NCBI GenBank assembly: GCA_963724535.1 | Contig: CAVRVD010000001.1 | Location: forward strand, 181,322-245,321 | Reading direction: 5' to 3' | DNA from: JADJPO01 sp963724535 | GTDB taxonomy: Bacteria > Actinomycetota > Actinomycetes > Actinomycetales > Kineosporiaceae | DNA length: 64,000 nt | Shown here: piece by piece, positions 42,633 to 51,630 of the stretch | How the letters are laid out: every line of letters starts with the position of its first letter | Position numbering within the stretch: the first letter of the stretch is position 1 | Position numbers and translations under genes: made by a program | The notes under the pieces: generated by a model | The model's database searches: none | What the model was told of the DNA's origin: nothing | Seen by the model: the letters and a program-made list of their open reading frames with translations, nothing else

Positions 42633-44318
42633 CTACTGCGAGCGGGCCAGTCGAGCGTTGACGGCGTCACGATCGAACGGCCGCGGGTCCTGCGGGTCCT
42701 CGGGGTCGTCGTACTCCGGGGGTGCATCGTGCGCGTGGTCGATGCACCGCGGGTAGACCTCGTGGTCCTGACGTGGCAGCACCTGCTCGAGAACGATCTG
42801 GTGCTGCCGGTGAGCCCCGAAGTCGTAGACGTGCCCGACCGTGGCACCGCGCCGTCCGAACACCTGGAACAGCCTGGCCCGGAACTCGTCCGAGCACTGC
42901 TCCAACTCGTGGTACGGGTCGGCGTAGCAGCGCTCACCCACCTGGAACCGATGCAGGTGATCACCGTCCCACCCGAGCAGGACCATGATCACCTCGTGGA
43001 GGTCCCCGAGAGTGTCCGAGGCCGGCACCAGCACCCGACGCCAGATCGGAGGCCGCCAACCGGTCAGGGACACCTTCAGCTGCAGCACCTGGTGCACGGC
43101 CAGGGGCGCGCCGGAGGTCACCGCGTCGCGCAACGCCTGCGCCAGGGCCGCGGCCTGCGGGTGGCTGTGGCCGTCGAGCAGTGCGATCACCTCGGCCGGC
43201 TCACCGGCGCCGTGGACGTCGAGCAGCTCGCACAGCGCGGCGTCCGGACCGCCGACCTCCCACCGGGCGACCGCGTTCTCGACGATCAGCCACTCCTCGT
43301 CCTCCGGAGCCGGTCCCGGTCCCTGGTCCCAGTCGGCCAGGGCGGTGCGGGCGTGCGGGCCGACCTGCGGGTCGTCGAGCAGGCGGAGCCAGGCGGGTAC
43401 CGTCTCCTCCCCCAGCCCGTCGACGAGGTTCACGGCGGCCAGTCGCCGCGCCGCCCCGACCTCACGAGCCGCTGCGAGCAGCTCGTCGGGCGACCGTTCC
43501 GGCGGACGCTGCCGGAGCCACGGACCTGCCACCCGCCACTGCTCCTCGGCGTCGTCGCTGGCTGCCAGCCGATCGAGCAGCTCCGAGGCCGACAACCCCT
43601 CCACCGGTGGTGGAACGTCGCCGCGCAAGGCCGAGACCGCCCAGCGCCCGAGGGCAGTCGGCCGCGGATCGGCCGCCGTACCGTCCACGGCGCCGAGGTG
43701 GGTCAGCAGGGTGTGCATCGGCCACGCGGCGTCCCGCCCCGGACGGGCGAACAGGCCGTGGAGCCGGTCGATGTCCACGTGGTCGTACAGGTAGTCGTCG
43801 TCGCACACCGCACGGTGGCTCTGGGCGCGCAGCACGTCGGCGCGGTGCTGGTGCGCGGCGATCTCCTCCGGCTCGGCCAGCAGGTCCAGCGCCAGGGTGA
43901 CGAGCAGGATCATGGTCTGCGGACGCCGCTTCGGCGACGCCTCGGCGCAGATCGCCCGGACGCCGTCCAGCCAAGCCGCCAGCAGCGTCTCGGCCTCGGG
44001 CGGCGGCCACGAGGCCAGCATCGGCCCCCTCGAGGCCGATCCGGCCTCGATGCTGATCAGGTTCGCCGCGGCCGCCATCAGCCACGCCCGATGCAGGTCC
44101 GGCACGTCGGCGGCTCGCCGGACCCAACTCACTCCCCGCATTCCCAGCGCCCGCGCGGCTGCCGGCACCTCGGCGGGCCGCAGCGCACCGCCGGGGGTCA
44201 CCTGCGGGCGATGGCGAGCCGCCCAGTCGGCCAGCCGCATCGCCTGGTCCACGACCTGACACGTGCCGGCGAGCTCGGCGGCCTCGCCCACTGTGCGCTC
44301 GGCGGCCCCGGGGATCAT
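42633..44318 (-). CDS. pRiA4b ORF-3-like (IS1096 passenger-like) protein, copy A
   Basis: A 561-residue protein. The last 190 residues are the plasmid pRiA4b ORF-3-like domain: VLQLKVSLTGWRPPIWRRVL, LGDLHEVIMVLLGWDGDHLH, RFQVGERCYADP, VGHVYDFGAHRQHQIVLEQV. The preceding 370 residues are helical and unrecognised (LADWAARHRPQVTP, LLDRLAASDDAEEQWRVAGP). The domain is common in actinobacteria and occurs in IS1096-type elements, without known function. It is identical to copy B at 47386 apart from the last residues. The start overlaps the stop of the truncated upstream partner (ATGA). Confidence 0.85.
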   Translation of the reverse strand: MIPGAAERTVGEAAELAGTCQVVDQAMRLADWAARHRPQVTPGGALRPAEVPAAARALGMRGVSWVRRAADVPDLHRAWLMAAAANLISIEAGSASRGPMLASWPPPEAETLLAAWLDGVRAICAEASPKRRPQTMILLVTLALDLLAEPEEIAAHQHRADVLRAQSHRAVCDDDYLYDHVDIDRLHGLFARPGRDAAWPMHTLLTHLGAVDGTAADPRPTALGRWAVSALRGDVPPPVEGLSASELLDRLAASDDAEEQWRVAGPWLRQRPPERSPDELLAAAREVGAARRLAAVNLVDGLGEETVPAWLRLLDDPQVGPHARTALADWDQGPGPAPEDEEWLIVENAVARWEVGGPDAALCELLDVHGAGEPAEVIALLDGHSHPQAAALAQALRDAVTSGAPLAVHQVLQLKVSLTGWRPPIWRRVLVPASDTLGDLHEVIMVLLGWDGDHLHRFQVGERCYADPYHELEQCSDEFRARLFQVFGRRGATVGHVYDFGAHRQHQIVLEQVLPRQDHEVYPRCIDHAHDAPPEYDDPEDPQDPRPFDRDAVNARLARSQ

Positions 44319-44402
44319 GCGCCGGCCCCAACCAGCTCCGGCGTGGGCACCTGCGGAACGGGAGCGCCCAGCGCAGCGACGGCGTCCGGATCGGTCTCGA
44401 TC
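42648..44402. repeat. Long direct repeat, copy A (about 1.75 kb)
   Basis: Matches 47401-49155 at a constant offset of 4753 bp with no indels; translations in all frames agree. Beyond 44402 the two copies are still alike but diverge with many substitutions up to about 44580. Confidence 0.92.
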
Positions 44403-44665
44403 CGCCCGGCCAAGTCCCTGCACGGCGAGGCCAGGTGATCGGGAACGGCGCCGCGATCCAGGCAGTAGCCGATCCACCGCGGCAGTGCCGCGACCGCGGC
44501 CCGCCGCTCGACGCCGTCGCGCCACTCCTCGTGGAAACCGTGCACGAAGGTGACGATCCGCTGCGGTGAGCAGCCCAGGCCCGCAGCCGGCGGCACCGAT
44601 CGAAGCTGGTCACGACGCTCATTGCCCATCAGCATCGGCCCGACGTAGTCCAGGTCGCCCGACAT
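44315..44665 (-). pseudogene. Partner gene of the pRiA4b-like protein, truncated copy A
   Basis: Compared with the intact partner at 49068, the first 260 codons are missing and about 82 codons between MGNERRDQL and AGLGCSP are deleted. The C-terminal part (IVTFVHGFHEEWRDGVERRA through APVPQVPTPELVGAGA) is preserved and still ends in the ATGA overlap. Confidence 0.85.
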
Positions 44666-44778
44666 CACCGAGCGCCGGCTCAATGGCCATGACCTTCGGC
44701 ACGGTCTGGTCGGTAATCGTGCACCGATCGTTGGAGTAGGAGCGTGTGTCGATCGATACCGCTTCGGGAGGTGACCTC

Positions 44779-46095
44779 ATGAGAATCGCCCTGATCGCGA
44801 TGAGCGGACTCCGGGTGCAGAACCCGATTCTCGCTGAGGTGGGGCTCACGCTGCCCGGGTTCATCGAGCGTGGGAAGGCGATCGCCTCTCTTCCCAGCCT
44901 CTCGCTGTTGACCCTGGCGGCCCTCACACCGGACCGTCACGAGGTCGACTACATCGAGGTTGCCGACATCCGTGACCTGGACGACCTTCCCGAGTGCGAC
45001 CTGGCAGCACTGTCCTCGTACACGGCGCAGATCAACGAGGCCTACGAGCTGGCCGACAGGTACCGGGCCGCAGGAGTGCCCACCGTCATCGGGGGCCTGC
45101 ATGTCACGTGCCTTCCTGAGGAGGCCTTGGAGCATTGCGATGCGGTCGTCGTCGGTGAAGGTGAGACGGTCTGGCCCCGAGTCATCGCCGACGCGGAGGC
45201 CGGCCGGCTCGCAGGGATCTACTCCGCGAAGGGTGTCGAGTTCGATCTCGCGGCCGCGCCGATCCCCCGCTTCGATCTCCTCGACCCGGAGCGGTACAAC
45301 CGTTTGACGGTGCAGACCCATCGGGGTTGCCCGTGGCACTGCGAGTTCTGCGCGAGCTCGATCCTGTTGACGTCGCGCTACAAGCGGAAGCCCGTCGCCA
45401 GGGTCATCGCCGAGATTCAAGCGATCAAGGACATGTGGATCGATGAACCGTTCATCGAGCTGGCCGACGACAACACGTTCGTCGACAAGCACTACGGCCG
45501 AGAGTTGGCCGAGGCGATGGGGGGCCTGGGTCTGCATTGGTTCACCGAGACGGACGTATCGGTGGCCGCCGACGTGCAGCTGCTGAAGCTCCTGAAAGAG
45601 GCCGGTTGCCGAGAGCTGCTGATCGGGTTGGAGAGCCCGACGGAGCAGGGACTGGAAGGCCTCGAGCTCAAGCACAACTGGAAGCGCAAGCAGATCGACG
45701 GCTACTACCGGGCGATCGAGGTCATTCAATCCCACGGCATCGCCGTCAACGCGTGCTTCGTGCTCGGGCTGGACGGTGACACCCAGGGGGTCTTCGACGA
45801 CGTCGAACACTTCGTCGAGACCGCCCTGCCGTTCGATGTCCAGATCACATTCCTGACTCCGTTCCCGGGAACCGCCCTCTACGAGCGGTTGCTCGCCGAA
45901 GACCGCATCCTCGAGCCGCGCGCATGGGAGAAGTGCACCCTGTTCGACGTCAACTTCCAACCGAAGCACATGACGGTGGAGGAACTCGAAACCCAAGGGA
46001 TTGCACTGGGAATGCGCCTGTACTCACGCGACGCAACGGCTCGCCGGCGACAGGGATTCAAAGCCCAGGCGGTCGCGGGCTCGGTCCGGGGGTAG
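44779..46095 (+). CDS. B12-binding-domain radical SAM protein
   Basis: A 438-residue protein. Residues 1-150 form a cobalamin-binding-type Rossmann fold (ALSSYTAQINEAYELADRYR, PTVIGGLHVTCLPEEALEH, DAVVVGEGETVWPRVI). The radical SAM barrel follows with the 4Fe-4S motif CPWHCEFC (about 184-191), FIELADDNTFVDKHYGRELA and GLESPTEQGLEGL. The family performs methylations or C-C chemistry on hopanoids, lipids or antibiotic precursors; the substrate is unknown. GGGAGG lies 7 nt before the chosen ATG. Its neighbours are two membrane genes, and the whole block lies between the two long direct repeats. Confidence 0.9.
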   Translation: MRIALIAMSGLRVQNPILAEVGLTLPGFIERGKAIASLPSLSLLTLAALTPDRHEVDYIEVADIRDLDDLPECDLAALSSYTAQINEAYELADRYRAAGVPTVIGGLHVTCLPEEALEHCDAVVVGEGETVWPRVIADAEAGRLAGIYSAKGVEFDLAAAPIPRFDLLDPERYNRLTVQTHRGCPWHCEFCASSILLTSRYKRKPVARVIAEIQAIKDMWIDEPFIELADDNTFVDKHYGRELAEAMGGLGLHWFTETDVSVAADVQLLKLLKEAGCRELLIGLESPTEQGLEGLELKHNWKRKQIDGYYRAIEVIQSHGIAVNACFVLGLDGDTQGVFDDVEHFVETALPFDVQITFLTPFPGTALYERLLAEDRILEPRAWEKCTLFDVNFQPKHMTVEELETQGIALGMRLYSRDATARRRQGFKAQAVAGSVRG

Positions 46096-46101
46096 GCACC
46101 G

Positions 46102-46614
46102 ATGCGGGGCACCGCGCGCTACGCGACATCGCGTCAGGCACCGGAGATGTCGTCGGATCCGAGTTTCGCCAGGCGTGTGAAGCGTCTCGTCGTGGTGAGC
46201 GCGTCGGCGTTGGGCGTGATCCTCCTGTTGACGATCACGGCCGGCGCCGGTGGCCGGCTCGCGGCAGGGCTGATCCTCGGAGGATGGATCACGATGCCTG
46301 CGCTGCTGGCCCGAAGTCTGTCGACACCGAAGTGGCGGTACCTCCTTGTCGTCCCGGCCGGTCTGGTGGCAACAGGCCTAGTGATCGTGACGGTCGAGTT
46401 CGACGGCAGTGCTCTCGGCTACATCGGATGGCTGATGATGACTGCCGGCGTGCTGGTCGGCGCGACGCTGGGGGCGTGGTTCTGGTATCGGTGGGCCCCG
46501 GTTCCCGGCCCACTCGACTCACCGTTCTCACAGGGCCGATGGGCGCTCATCGCCATCCACGCAGCACTCGTGACCGTCGGTGCAGTGCTTGTGATCGTAG
46601 GAGAACTCGTCTGA
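46102..46614 (+). CDS. Integral membrane protein
   Basis: A 170-residue protein with five hydrophobic segments (LVVVSASALGVILLLTITAG, LAAGLILGGWITMPALLA, YLLVVPAGLVATGLVIVTVE, IGWLMMTAGVLVGATLGAWF, AIHAALVTVGAVLVIVGEL). No family is recognised. It begins 6 nt after the radical SAM stop and is probably co-transcribed, hinting at a membrane-lipid pathway. The start could instead be the ATG at 46147. Confidence 0.7.
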   Translation: MRGTARYATSRQAPEMSSDPSFARRVKRLVVVSASALGVILLLTITAGAGGRLAAGLILGGWITMPALLARSLSTPKWRYLLVVPAGLVATGLVIVTVEFDGSALGYIGWLMMTAGVLVGATLGAWFWYRWAPVPGPLDSPFSQGRWALIAIHAALVTVGAVLVIVGELV

Positions 46615-46654
46615 CGCTCCACGCAAAAGGCTCTCTGGACGATCCGCCTGCCGG

Positions 46655-47083
46655 CTACCGGCGAGTCGCGGCGATGGCGGTGTGGTGCCGGTACAGGTAC
46701 CGCAGGCACTCGGCCATCAGCACGAAGAACACGGCGTCGGCCATACCGAATCCCCACAGGAACAGCGCGTGCGGAACCTCGCCGATCAGCCAGACGTAGA
46801 CACCCACGCCCGTGTAGGCGAACTTGTACAGCACGCCGACGGCGATCAGATCCCGGTTTCGCCAGAGGTCACCACGCCAGATCAAGACGTACCCGACGCC
46901 GAGTACGAGAACGAATGCGCCGATGAGCTGGAGGGCTCCCCCCTCCGGATACTTGGCGGCGATGTCGAGGGAGTCGAATACCTGCCGGCCGAAGAACAGG
47001 AAGACGACCCCCAGTGCCAGATCGTAGACCGCCGCCACGGCGTATAGACCCCGGTAGTAGCGCTCCCGCGAGGTGCTCATCAC
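46655..47083 (-). CDS. Integral membrane protein (four helices)
   Basis: A 142-residue protein with helices YAVAAVYDLALGVVFLFFG, LQLIGAFVLVLGVGYVLIW, IAVGVLYKFAYTGVGVYVWL and FLWGFGMADAVFFVLMAECL. The pattern resembles small actinobacterial membrane proteins of DoxX-like size, but no signature is clear. GGAGG lies upstream of the ATG pair. It converges with the preceding gene. Confidence 0.72.
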   Translation of the reverse strand: MMSTSRERYYRGLYAVAAVYDLALGVVFLFFGRQVFDSLDIAAKYPEGGALQLIGAFVLVLGVGYVLIWRGDLWRNRDLIAVGVLYKFAYTGVGVYVWLIGEVPHALFLWGFGMADAVFFVLMAECLRYLYRHHTAIAATRR

Positions 47084-47385
47084 ACACCTCCTCCACCTCC
47101 ATGATCATGCCGCGATGGGCGACTTACCAGGGGGCATAAGGCCTTGGCGTGGAGCGACTGCTCGCGGGCGGCGCCCGTGGACGGTCTGACTGCTTTCGGG
47201 TACTGGTGCAAGACCATCGAGGAGATGCGCGCCAGTCCGTTGTCGCCGACGGCTGCCGGTGAATCGACAGCATGAGCTAATCCTCCAACCCAACCGGTCC
47301 GTCGCTGATGACCGGGGCATGACCGTCTCGGGGCGAATGCCTGAGCACGAGCTTGAGTCGGCGAGCCGAGCTACTGCGAGCCGAG
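47084..47385. other. Interval without a supportable gene
   Basis: It contains two adjacent copies of a CGAGCCGAGCTAC-like 17-bp unit (47361-47394) just before the repeat boundary. I see no gene. Confidence 0.5.
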
Positions 47386-49071
47386 CTACGGCGAGCCGGC
47401 CAGTCGGGCGTTGACGGCGTCACGATCGAACGGCCGCGGGTCCTGCGGGTCCTCGGGGTCGTCGTACTCCGGGGGTGCATCGTGCGCGTGGTCGATGCAC
47501 CGCGGGTAGACCTCGTGGTCCTGACGTGGCAGCACCTGCTCGAGAACGATCTGGTGCTGCCGGTGAGCCCCGAAGTCGTAGACGTGCCCGACCGTGGCAC
47601 CGCGCCGTCCGAACACCTGGAACAGCCTGGCCCGGAACTCGTCCGAGCACTGCTCCAACTCGTGGTACGGGTCGGCGTAGCAGCGCTCACCCACCTGGAA
47701 CCGATGCAGGTGATCACCGTCCCACCCGAGCAGGACCATGATCACCTCGTGGAGGTCCCCGAGAGTGTCCGAGGCCGGCACCAGCACCCGACGCCAGATC
47801 GGAGGCCGCCAACCGGTCAGGGACACCTTCAGCTGCAGCACCTGGTGCACGGCCAGGGGCGCGCCGGAGGTCACCGCGTCGCGCAACGCCTGCGCCAGGG
47901 CCGCGGCCTGCGGGTGGCTGTGGCCGTCGAGCAGTGCGATCACCTCGGCCGGCTCACCGGCGCCGTGGACGTCGAGCAGCTCGCACAGCGCGGCGTCCGG
48001 ACCGCCGACCTCCCACCGGGCGACCGCGTTCTCGACGATCAGCCACTCCTCGTCCTCCGGAGCCGGTCCCGGTCCCTGGTCCCAGTCGGCCAGGGCGGTG
48101 CGGGCGTGCGGGCCGACCTGCGGGTCGTCGAGCAGGCGGAGCCAGGCGGGTACCGTCTCCTCCCCCAGCCCGTCGACGAGGTTCACGGCGGCCAGTCGCC
48201 GCGCCGCCCCGACCTCACGAGCCGCTGCGAGCAGCTCGTCGGGCGACCGTTCCGGCGGACGCTGCCGGAGCCACGGACCTGCCACCCGCCACTGCTCCTC
48301 GGCGTCGTCGCTGGCTGCCAGCCGATCGAGCAGCTCCGAGGCCGACAACCCCTCCACCGGTGGTGGAACGTCGCCGCGCAAGGCCGAGACCGCCCAGCGC
48401 CCGAGGGCAGTCGGCCGCGGATCGGCCGCCGTACCGTCCACGGCGCCGAGGTGGGTCAGCAGGGTGTGCATCGGCCACGCGGCGTCCCGCCCCGGACGGG
48501 CGAACAGGCCGTGGAGCCGGTCGATGTCCACGTGGTCGTACAGGTAGTCGTCGTCGCACACCGCACGGTGGCTCTGGGCGCGCAGCACGTCGGCGCGGTG
48601 CTGGTGCGCGGCGATCTCCTCCGGCTCGGCCAGCAGGTCCAGCGCCAGGGTGACGAGCAGGATCATGGTCTGCGGACGCCGCTTCGGCGACGCCTCGGCG
48701 CAGATCGCCCGGACGCCGTCCAGCCAAGCCGCCAGCAGCGTCTCGGCCTCGGGCGGCGGCCACGAGGCCAGCATCGGCCCCCTCGAGGCCGATCCGGCCT
48801 CGATGCTGATCAGGTTCGCCGCGGCCGCCATCAGCCACGCCCGATGCAGGTCCGGCACGTCGGCGGCTCGCCGGACCCAACTCACTCCCCGCATTCCCAG
48901 CGCCCGCGCGGCTGCCGGCACCTCGGCGGGCCGCAGCGCACCGCCGGGGGTCACCTGCGGGCGATGGCGAGCCGCCCAGTCGGCCAGCCGCATCGCCTGG
49001 TCCACGACCTGACACGTGCCGGCGAGCTCGGCGGCCTCGCCCACTGTGCGCTCGGCGGCCCCGGGGATCAT
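47386..49071 (-). CDS. pRiA4b ORF-3-like (IS1096 passenger-like) protein, copy B
   Basis: A 561-residue protein identical to copy A (42633) through nearly its whole length; only the final residues differ (ARLAGSP against ARLARSQ). Domain order: unrecognised helical N-terminus, then the pRiA4b-like domain from about residue 370. The start overlaps the stop of the intact partner (ATGA, 49068-49071), so the two proteins are translationally coupled and probably act as a pair. Confidence 0.87.
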   Translation of the reverse strand: MIPGAAERTVGEAAELAGTCQVVDQAMRLADWAARHRPQVTPGGALRPAEVPAAARALGMRGVSWVRRAADVPDLHRAWLMAAAANLISIEAGSASRGPMLASWPPPEAETLLAAWLDGVRAICAEASPKRRPQTMILLVTLALDLLAEPEEIAAHQHRADVLRAQSHRAVCDDDYLYDHVDIDRLHGLFARPGRDAAWPMHTLLTHLGAVDGTAADPRPTALGRWAVSALRGDVPPPVEGLSASELLDRLAASDDAEEQWRVAGPWLRQRPPERSPDELLAAAREVGAARRLAAVNLVDGLGEETVPAWLRLLDDPQVGPHARTALADWDQGPGPAPEDEEWLIVENAVARWEVGGPDAALCELLDVHGAGEPAEVIALLDGHSHPQAAALAQALRDAVTSGAPLAVHQVLQLKVSLTGWRPPIWRRVLVPASDTLGDLHEVIMVLLGWDGDHLHRFQVGERCYADPYHELEQCSDEFRARLFQVFGRRGATVGHVYDFGAHRQHQIVLEQVLPRQDHEVYPRCIDHAHDAPPEYDDPEDPQDPRPFDRDAVNARLAGSP

Positions 49072-49155
49072 GCGCCGGCCCCAACCAGCTCCGGCGTGGG
49101 CACCTGCGGAACGGGAGCGCCCAGCGCAGCGACGGCGTCCGGATCGGTCTCGATC
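47401..49155. repeat. Long direct repeat, copy B (about 1.75 kb)
   Basis: Second copy of the segment at 42648-44402, offset 4753 bp, in the same orientation. Recombination between the copies would release a circle carrying the radical SAM gene and the two membrane genes. Confidence 0.92.
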
Positions 49156-50396
49156 CGTCCGGCCAGGTCCCTGCACGGCGAGGCCAGGTGATCGGGGACG
49201 GCGGTGCGGTCCAGGCAGTAGCCGATCCACCGGGGCAGTGTCGCCACCGCGGCCCGCCGCTCGACGCCGTCGCGCCACTCCTCGAGGAAACCGTGCAGGA
49301 AGGTGACGATCCGGTGCGGTGAGCAGCCCAGGCCCGCATCCGCCGGCACCGAGCCCAGCCACTCGCTCGCCAGCCAGTCGACCGCCTCCCGATCGGGTAC
49401 GGCGACATCACGGTCGGCGCACCAGGCCACGAAGTCGTGCACGCGGGAGCGCACCACCTCCTCGGCGATCGGGGAAGGCCGCACGTCCTCGAGCCCCAGC
49501 CACGACCGCACCTGCTGGACCACCCGGCGCATCCGGAAGAACTCGGCGAGCTGGTCGCGACGCTCGTTGCCCATCAGCGTCGGCCCGATGAAGTCCAGGT
49601 CGCGTGGCAGCAGCTGGGCGAGCAACTCCACTCCCACCGGCTGCGGGCGGCCGGCGGCGTCGGCGCTCGGACCGACCTGGGCGCGCCAGGCCGCCACCGC
49701 ACTGCCGGAGTCGGCGTGCCAGCCTGACGGCGGCGTCATGAACGGCAGGCAGAGGTCGACGTCGATCAGGTAGGTCCGCGCGGCCGCGCCCGGACGCGCC
49801 AGGTCGACCAGCACCCCGTACCGGCAGCCGTAGCCGTCCACGACCACCTGCGGATCGCCGTCCACCCCCAGGTGCGGGACCAGCGCAAGCCAGGAGGGAG
49901 CCGCGGGGTGGGCCTCGCCACGATCCTGCCCGATCAGCGTCAGCAGCCGATCCCGGTGGGGCTGAGGGCAGATCGCGGCCAACCCGTGCGCCAACAGCCA
50001 CGCCCCACTCTCCGCGCGACGTTCGTCGATCACGTCGATCAATCGCGACATCCACCCCAGGTAGTCGTGCCCGGCCACTTCCGTCTGCAGGCGCTGCCAG
50101 AGCCGATCCCCGATCAGCTCTGCGGTGGCCTGTTCGAGGTCCTCCGGCCCGTCGCAGTCCGTCAGCGCCGCGGCGGCCGCCAGGACGTCGTCGTGACTGG
50201 CTTCCCACCACGGCCAGCTGCGCCGGTTCCCGGCATCCAGCAGCGAGGCCAGAGCACTCGGTGAGAAGTCGCCCCGCTCGGGCAGCAGCGACTGCCTGAC
50301 CTGGGACCGGGCCGGAGCCGGACGACCCTGCGACCGGTTCTTGTTCTTGGACTTCCTGGTGCCCTTGGACTTGCGGCCTCGCGAGACGGGAGACAT
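49068..50396 (-). CDS. Hypothetical partner of the pRiA4b-like protein
   Basis: A 442-residue soluble protein. The first 35 residues are very basic (RGRKSKGTRKSKNKNRSQGR), a likely nucleic-acid-binding tail. The middle is unrecognised (LASLLDAGNRRSWPWWEASH, GCRYGVLVDLARPGAAARTY, IDVDLCLPFMTPP). A helical C-terminus contains IVTFLHGFLEEWRDGVERRA and LPRWIGYCLDRTAVPDHLA. No family is known to me. Its stop and the next start share ATGA. It is intact here and truncated before copy A. Confidence 0.78.
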   Translation of the reverse strand: MSPVSRGRKSKGTRKSKNKNRSQGRPAPARSQVRQSLLPERGDFSPSALASLLDAGNRRSWPWWEASHDDVLAAAAALTDCDGPEDLEQATAELIGDRLWQRLQTEVAGHDYLGWMSRLIDVIDERRAESGAWLLAHGLAAICPQPHRDRLLTLIGQDRGEAHPAAPSWLALVPHLGVDGDPQVVVDGYGCRYGVLVDLARPGAAARTYLIDVDLCLPFMTPPSGWHADSGSAVAAWRAQVGPSADAAGRPQPVGVELLAQLLPRDLDFIGPTLMGNERRDQLAEFFRMRRVVQQVRSWLGLEDVRPSPIAEEVVRSRVHDFVAWCADRDVAVPDREAVDWLASEWLGSVPADAGLGCSPHRIVTFLHGFLEEWRDGVERRAAVATLPRWIGYCLDRTAVPDHLASPCRDLAGRIETDPDAVAALGAPVPQVPTPELVGAGA

Positions 50397-50579
50397 CCCT
50401 CCACCGTAGTCAGGACGCCCCGTCCTGTGGGTGGTGACTCACCCCACTCGGCCCGTCGGCGAGGGGTGGAGTGGCGGGCCCAGGCATGGTGTGATCCAGG
50501 TCATGGACAACGGGCGAATCCTCGTGCTCACGCTGCCGGTTGCAGACGCGGCCCGCCGACGCGGCAGGGCTGTCGAAGG

Positions 50580-51371
50580 ATGAGTGGACCCTGGCCCTTG
50601 CTGCCCAGCGCGATCGCGCTCGCCGTGGCACTGGCGGTGATCATGTTGGCAGGCCGGCCACTGGCATCGCTGGAGAACATGCTTCAGTCACTGGTCCTCA
50701 TCGCGCTGCTGAGCATCCCGGTGATCGCCTACGCCACCCCGACGCTGCGCCTGGGCTGGGTACACCCCGCCAGCCTCGCCATCCCCCTCATCTACGTGTA
50801 TGGGTTGCATCTGCTCCGGCGTCTTCGTCAAGAGCCGATGTGGGAGGCGAAGCAGACCTCCGACACCCGCCAGGACGAGCCGGACGACGACGCCGACGTC
50901 GACGCCAGCACCGCGCAGCTGTGGCTGCGGCTCGCCGCCCTGGCCGCGGTGGTGGCCGGCACGGGATACCTCATCGGCCAGGGTGGTCTCGGTGTCGTCG
51001 CCGCGACCGGGCTGCCGAGCGGACTCGTGGGGTTCACCCTGACCACGGCCATCACCTCGCTACCGGAGCTGGTCACGCTGCTGGCGGCGGTGCGCATCGG
51101 CGCGCTGAGCCTCGGCATCGGGAACATCGTCGGCGGGAACGCCTTCGACGCGCTGATGATCTTCCTGGCGGACGCCACGTACCGGCAGGGCTCGGTCTAC
51201 TCCGCCGCCTCCTCGGCCGGGCTGCTGCTCGCCGGCGCCACCATCATGATGACCGTGGCGCTGGCCGCTGGGCTGATCATGCGGGAACGTCGCGGCGTCG
51301 GTTTCGAGGGCGTCGCGATCCCCCTCATCTACGTTGCCACGGTGATTGTGCTCGTGGTCCGAGCCGCGTAG
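50580..51371 (+). CDS. Ca2+/cation antiporter (CaCA) family protein, half-size
   Basis: A 263-residue membrane protein with seven or eight helices. The second half holds one alpha-repeat: TTAITSLPELVTLLAAVRIG followed by GIGNIVGGNAFDALMIFLAD, with the conserved Glu and Asn of the ion site. CaCA exchangers normally have two such repeats; the first half here (LASLENMLQSLVLIALLSIP and so on) has no matching motif, and the product is shorter than the usual 320-370 residues. It may be truncated at the 5' end, or function as a half-unit dimer. A start at 50580 follows AAGGATG. Confidence 0.68.
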   Translation: MSGPWPLLPSAIALAVALAVIMLAGRPLASLENMLQSLVLIALLSIPVIAYATPTLRLGWVHPASLAIPLIYVYGLHLLRRLRQEPMWEAKQTSDTRQDEPDDDADVDASTAQLWLRLAALAAVVAGTGYLIGQGGLGVVAATGLPSGLVGFTLTTAITSLPELVTLLAAVRIGALSLGIGNIVGGNAFDALMIFLADATYRQGSVYSAASSAGLLLAGATIMMTVALAAGLIMRERRGVGFEGVAIPLIYVATVIVLVVRAA

Positions 51372-51630
51372 CGCCGGACGCTGGGCACCGACCCGGCGAG
51401 CGGGAGGCGAGGTGTCCACCGGTGCACGGCCTACTCGGCCGCCGAAGTGGCGGGTGGACAGTCGAAGTGCGGACGACGCCGAGCGGTTCCGCGCCAACCT
51501 GGACGACATCGTCGACCAGGGGCTCCTCGGTGAGTGAGCGGGTCCAGCAGGGCCTGCTCGACGGGACGATCTCCTCTGGCGGCTGCCCGTCCCACTGCAT
51601 AGCGTGGGAAGTAAGAATGGGGGTGAAACA
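51372..51630. other. Interval with a possible C-terminal scrap
   Basis: A plus-strand frame ending at 51537 reads SADDAERFRANLDDIVDQGL, which looks like a real protein C-terminus, but no start or family is evident. Confidence 0.35.

Noticed and set aside
42615..44438. 607-codon plus-strand open frame, repeated at 47353
   Set aside because: Antisense to the pRiA4b-like genes. It is duplicated only because the whole segment is duplicated.
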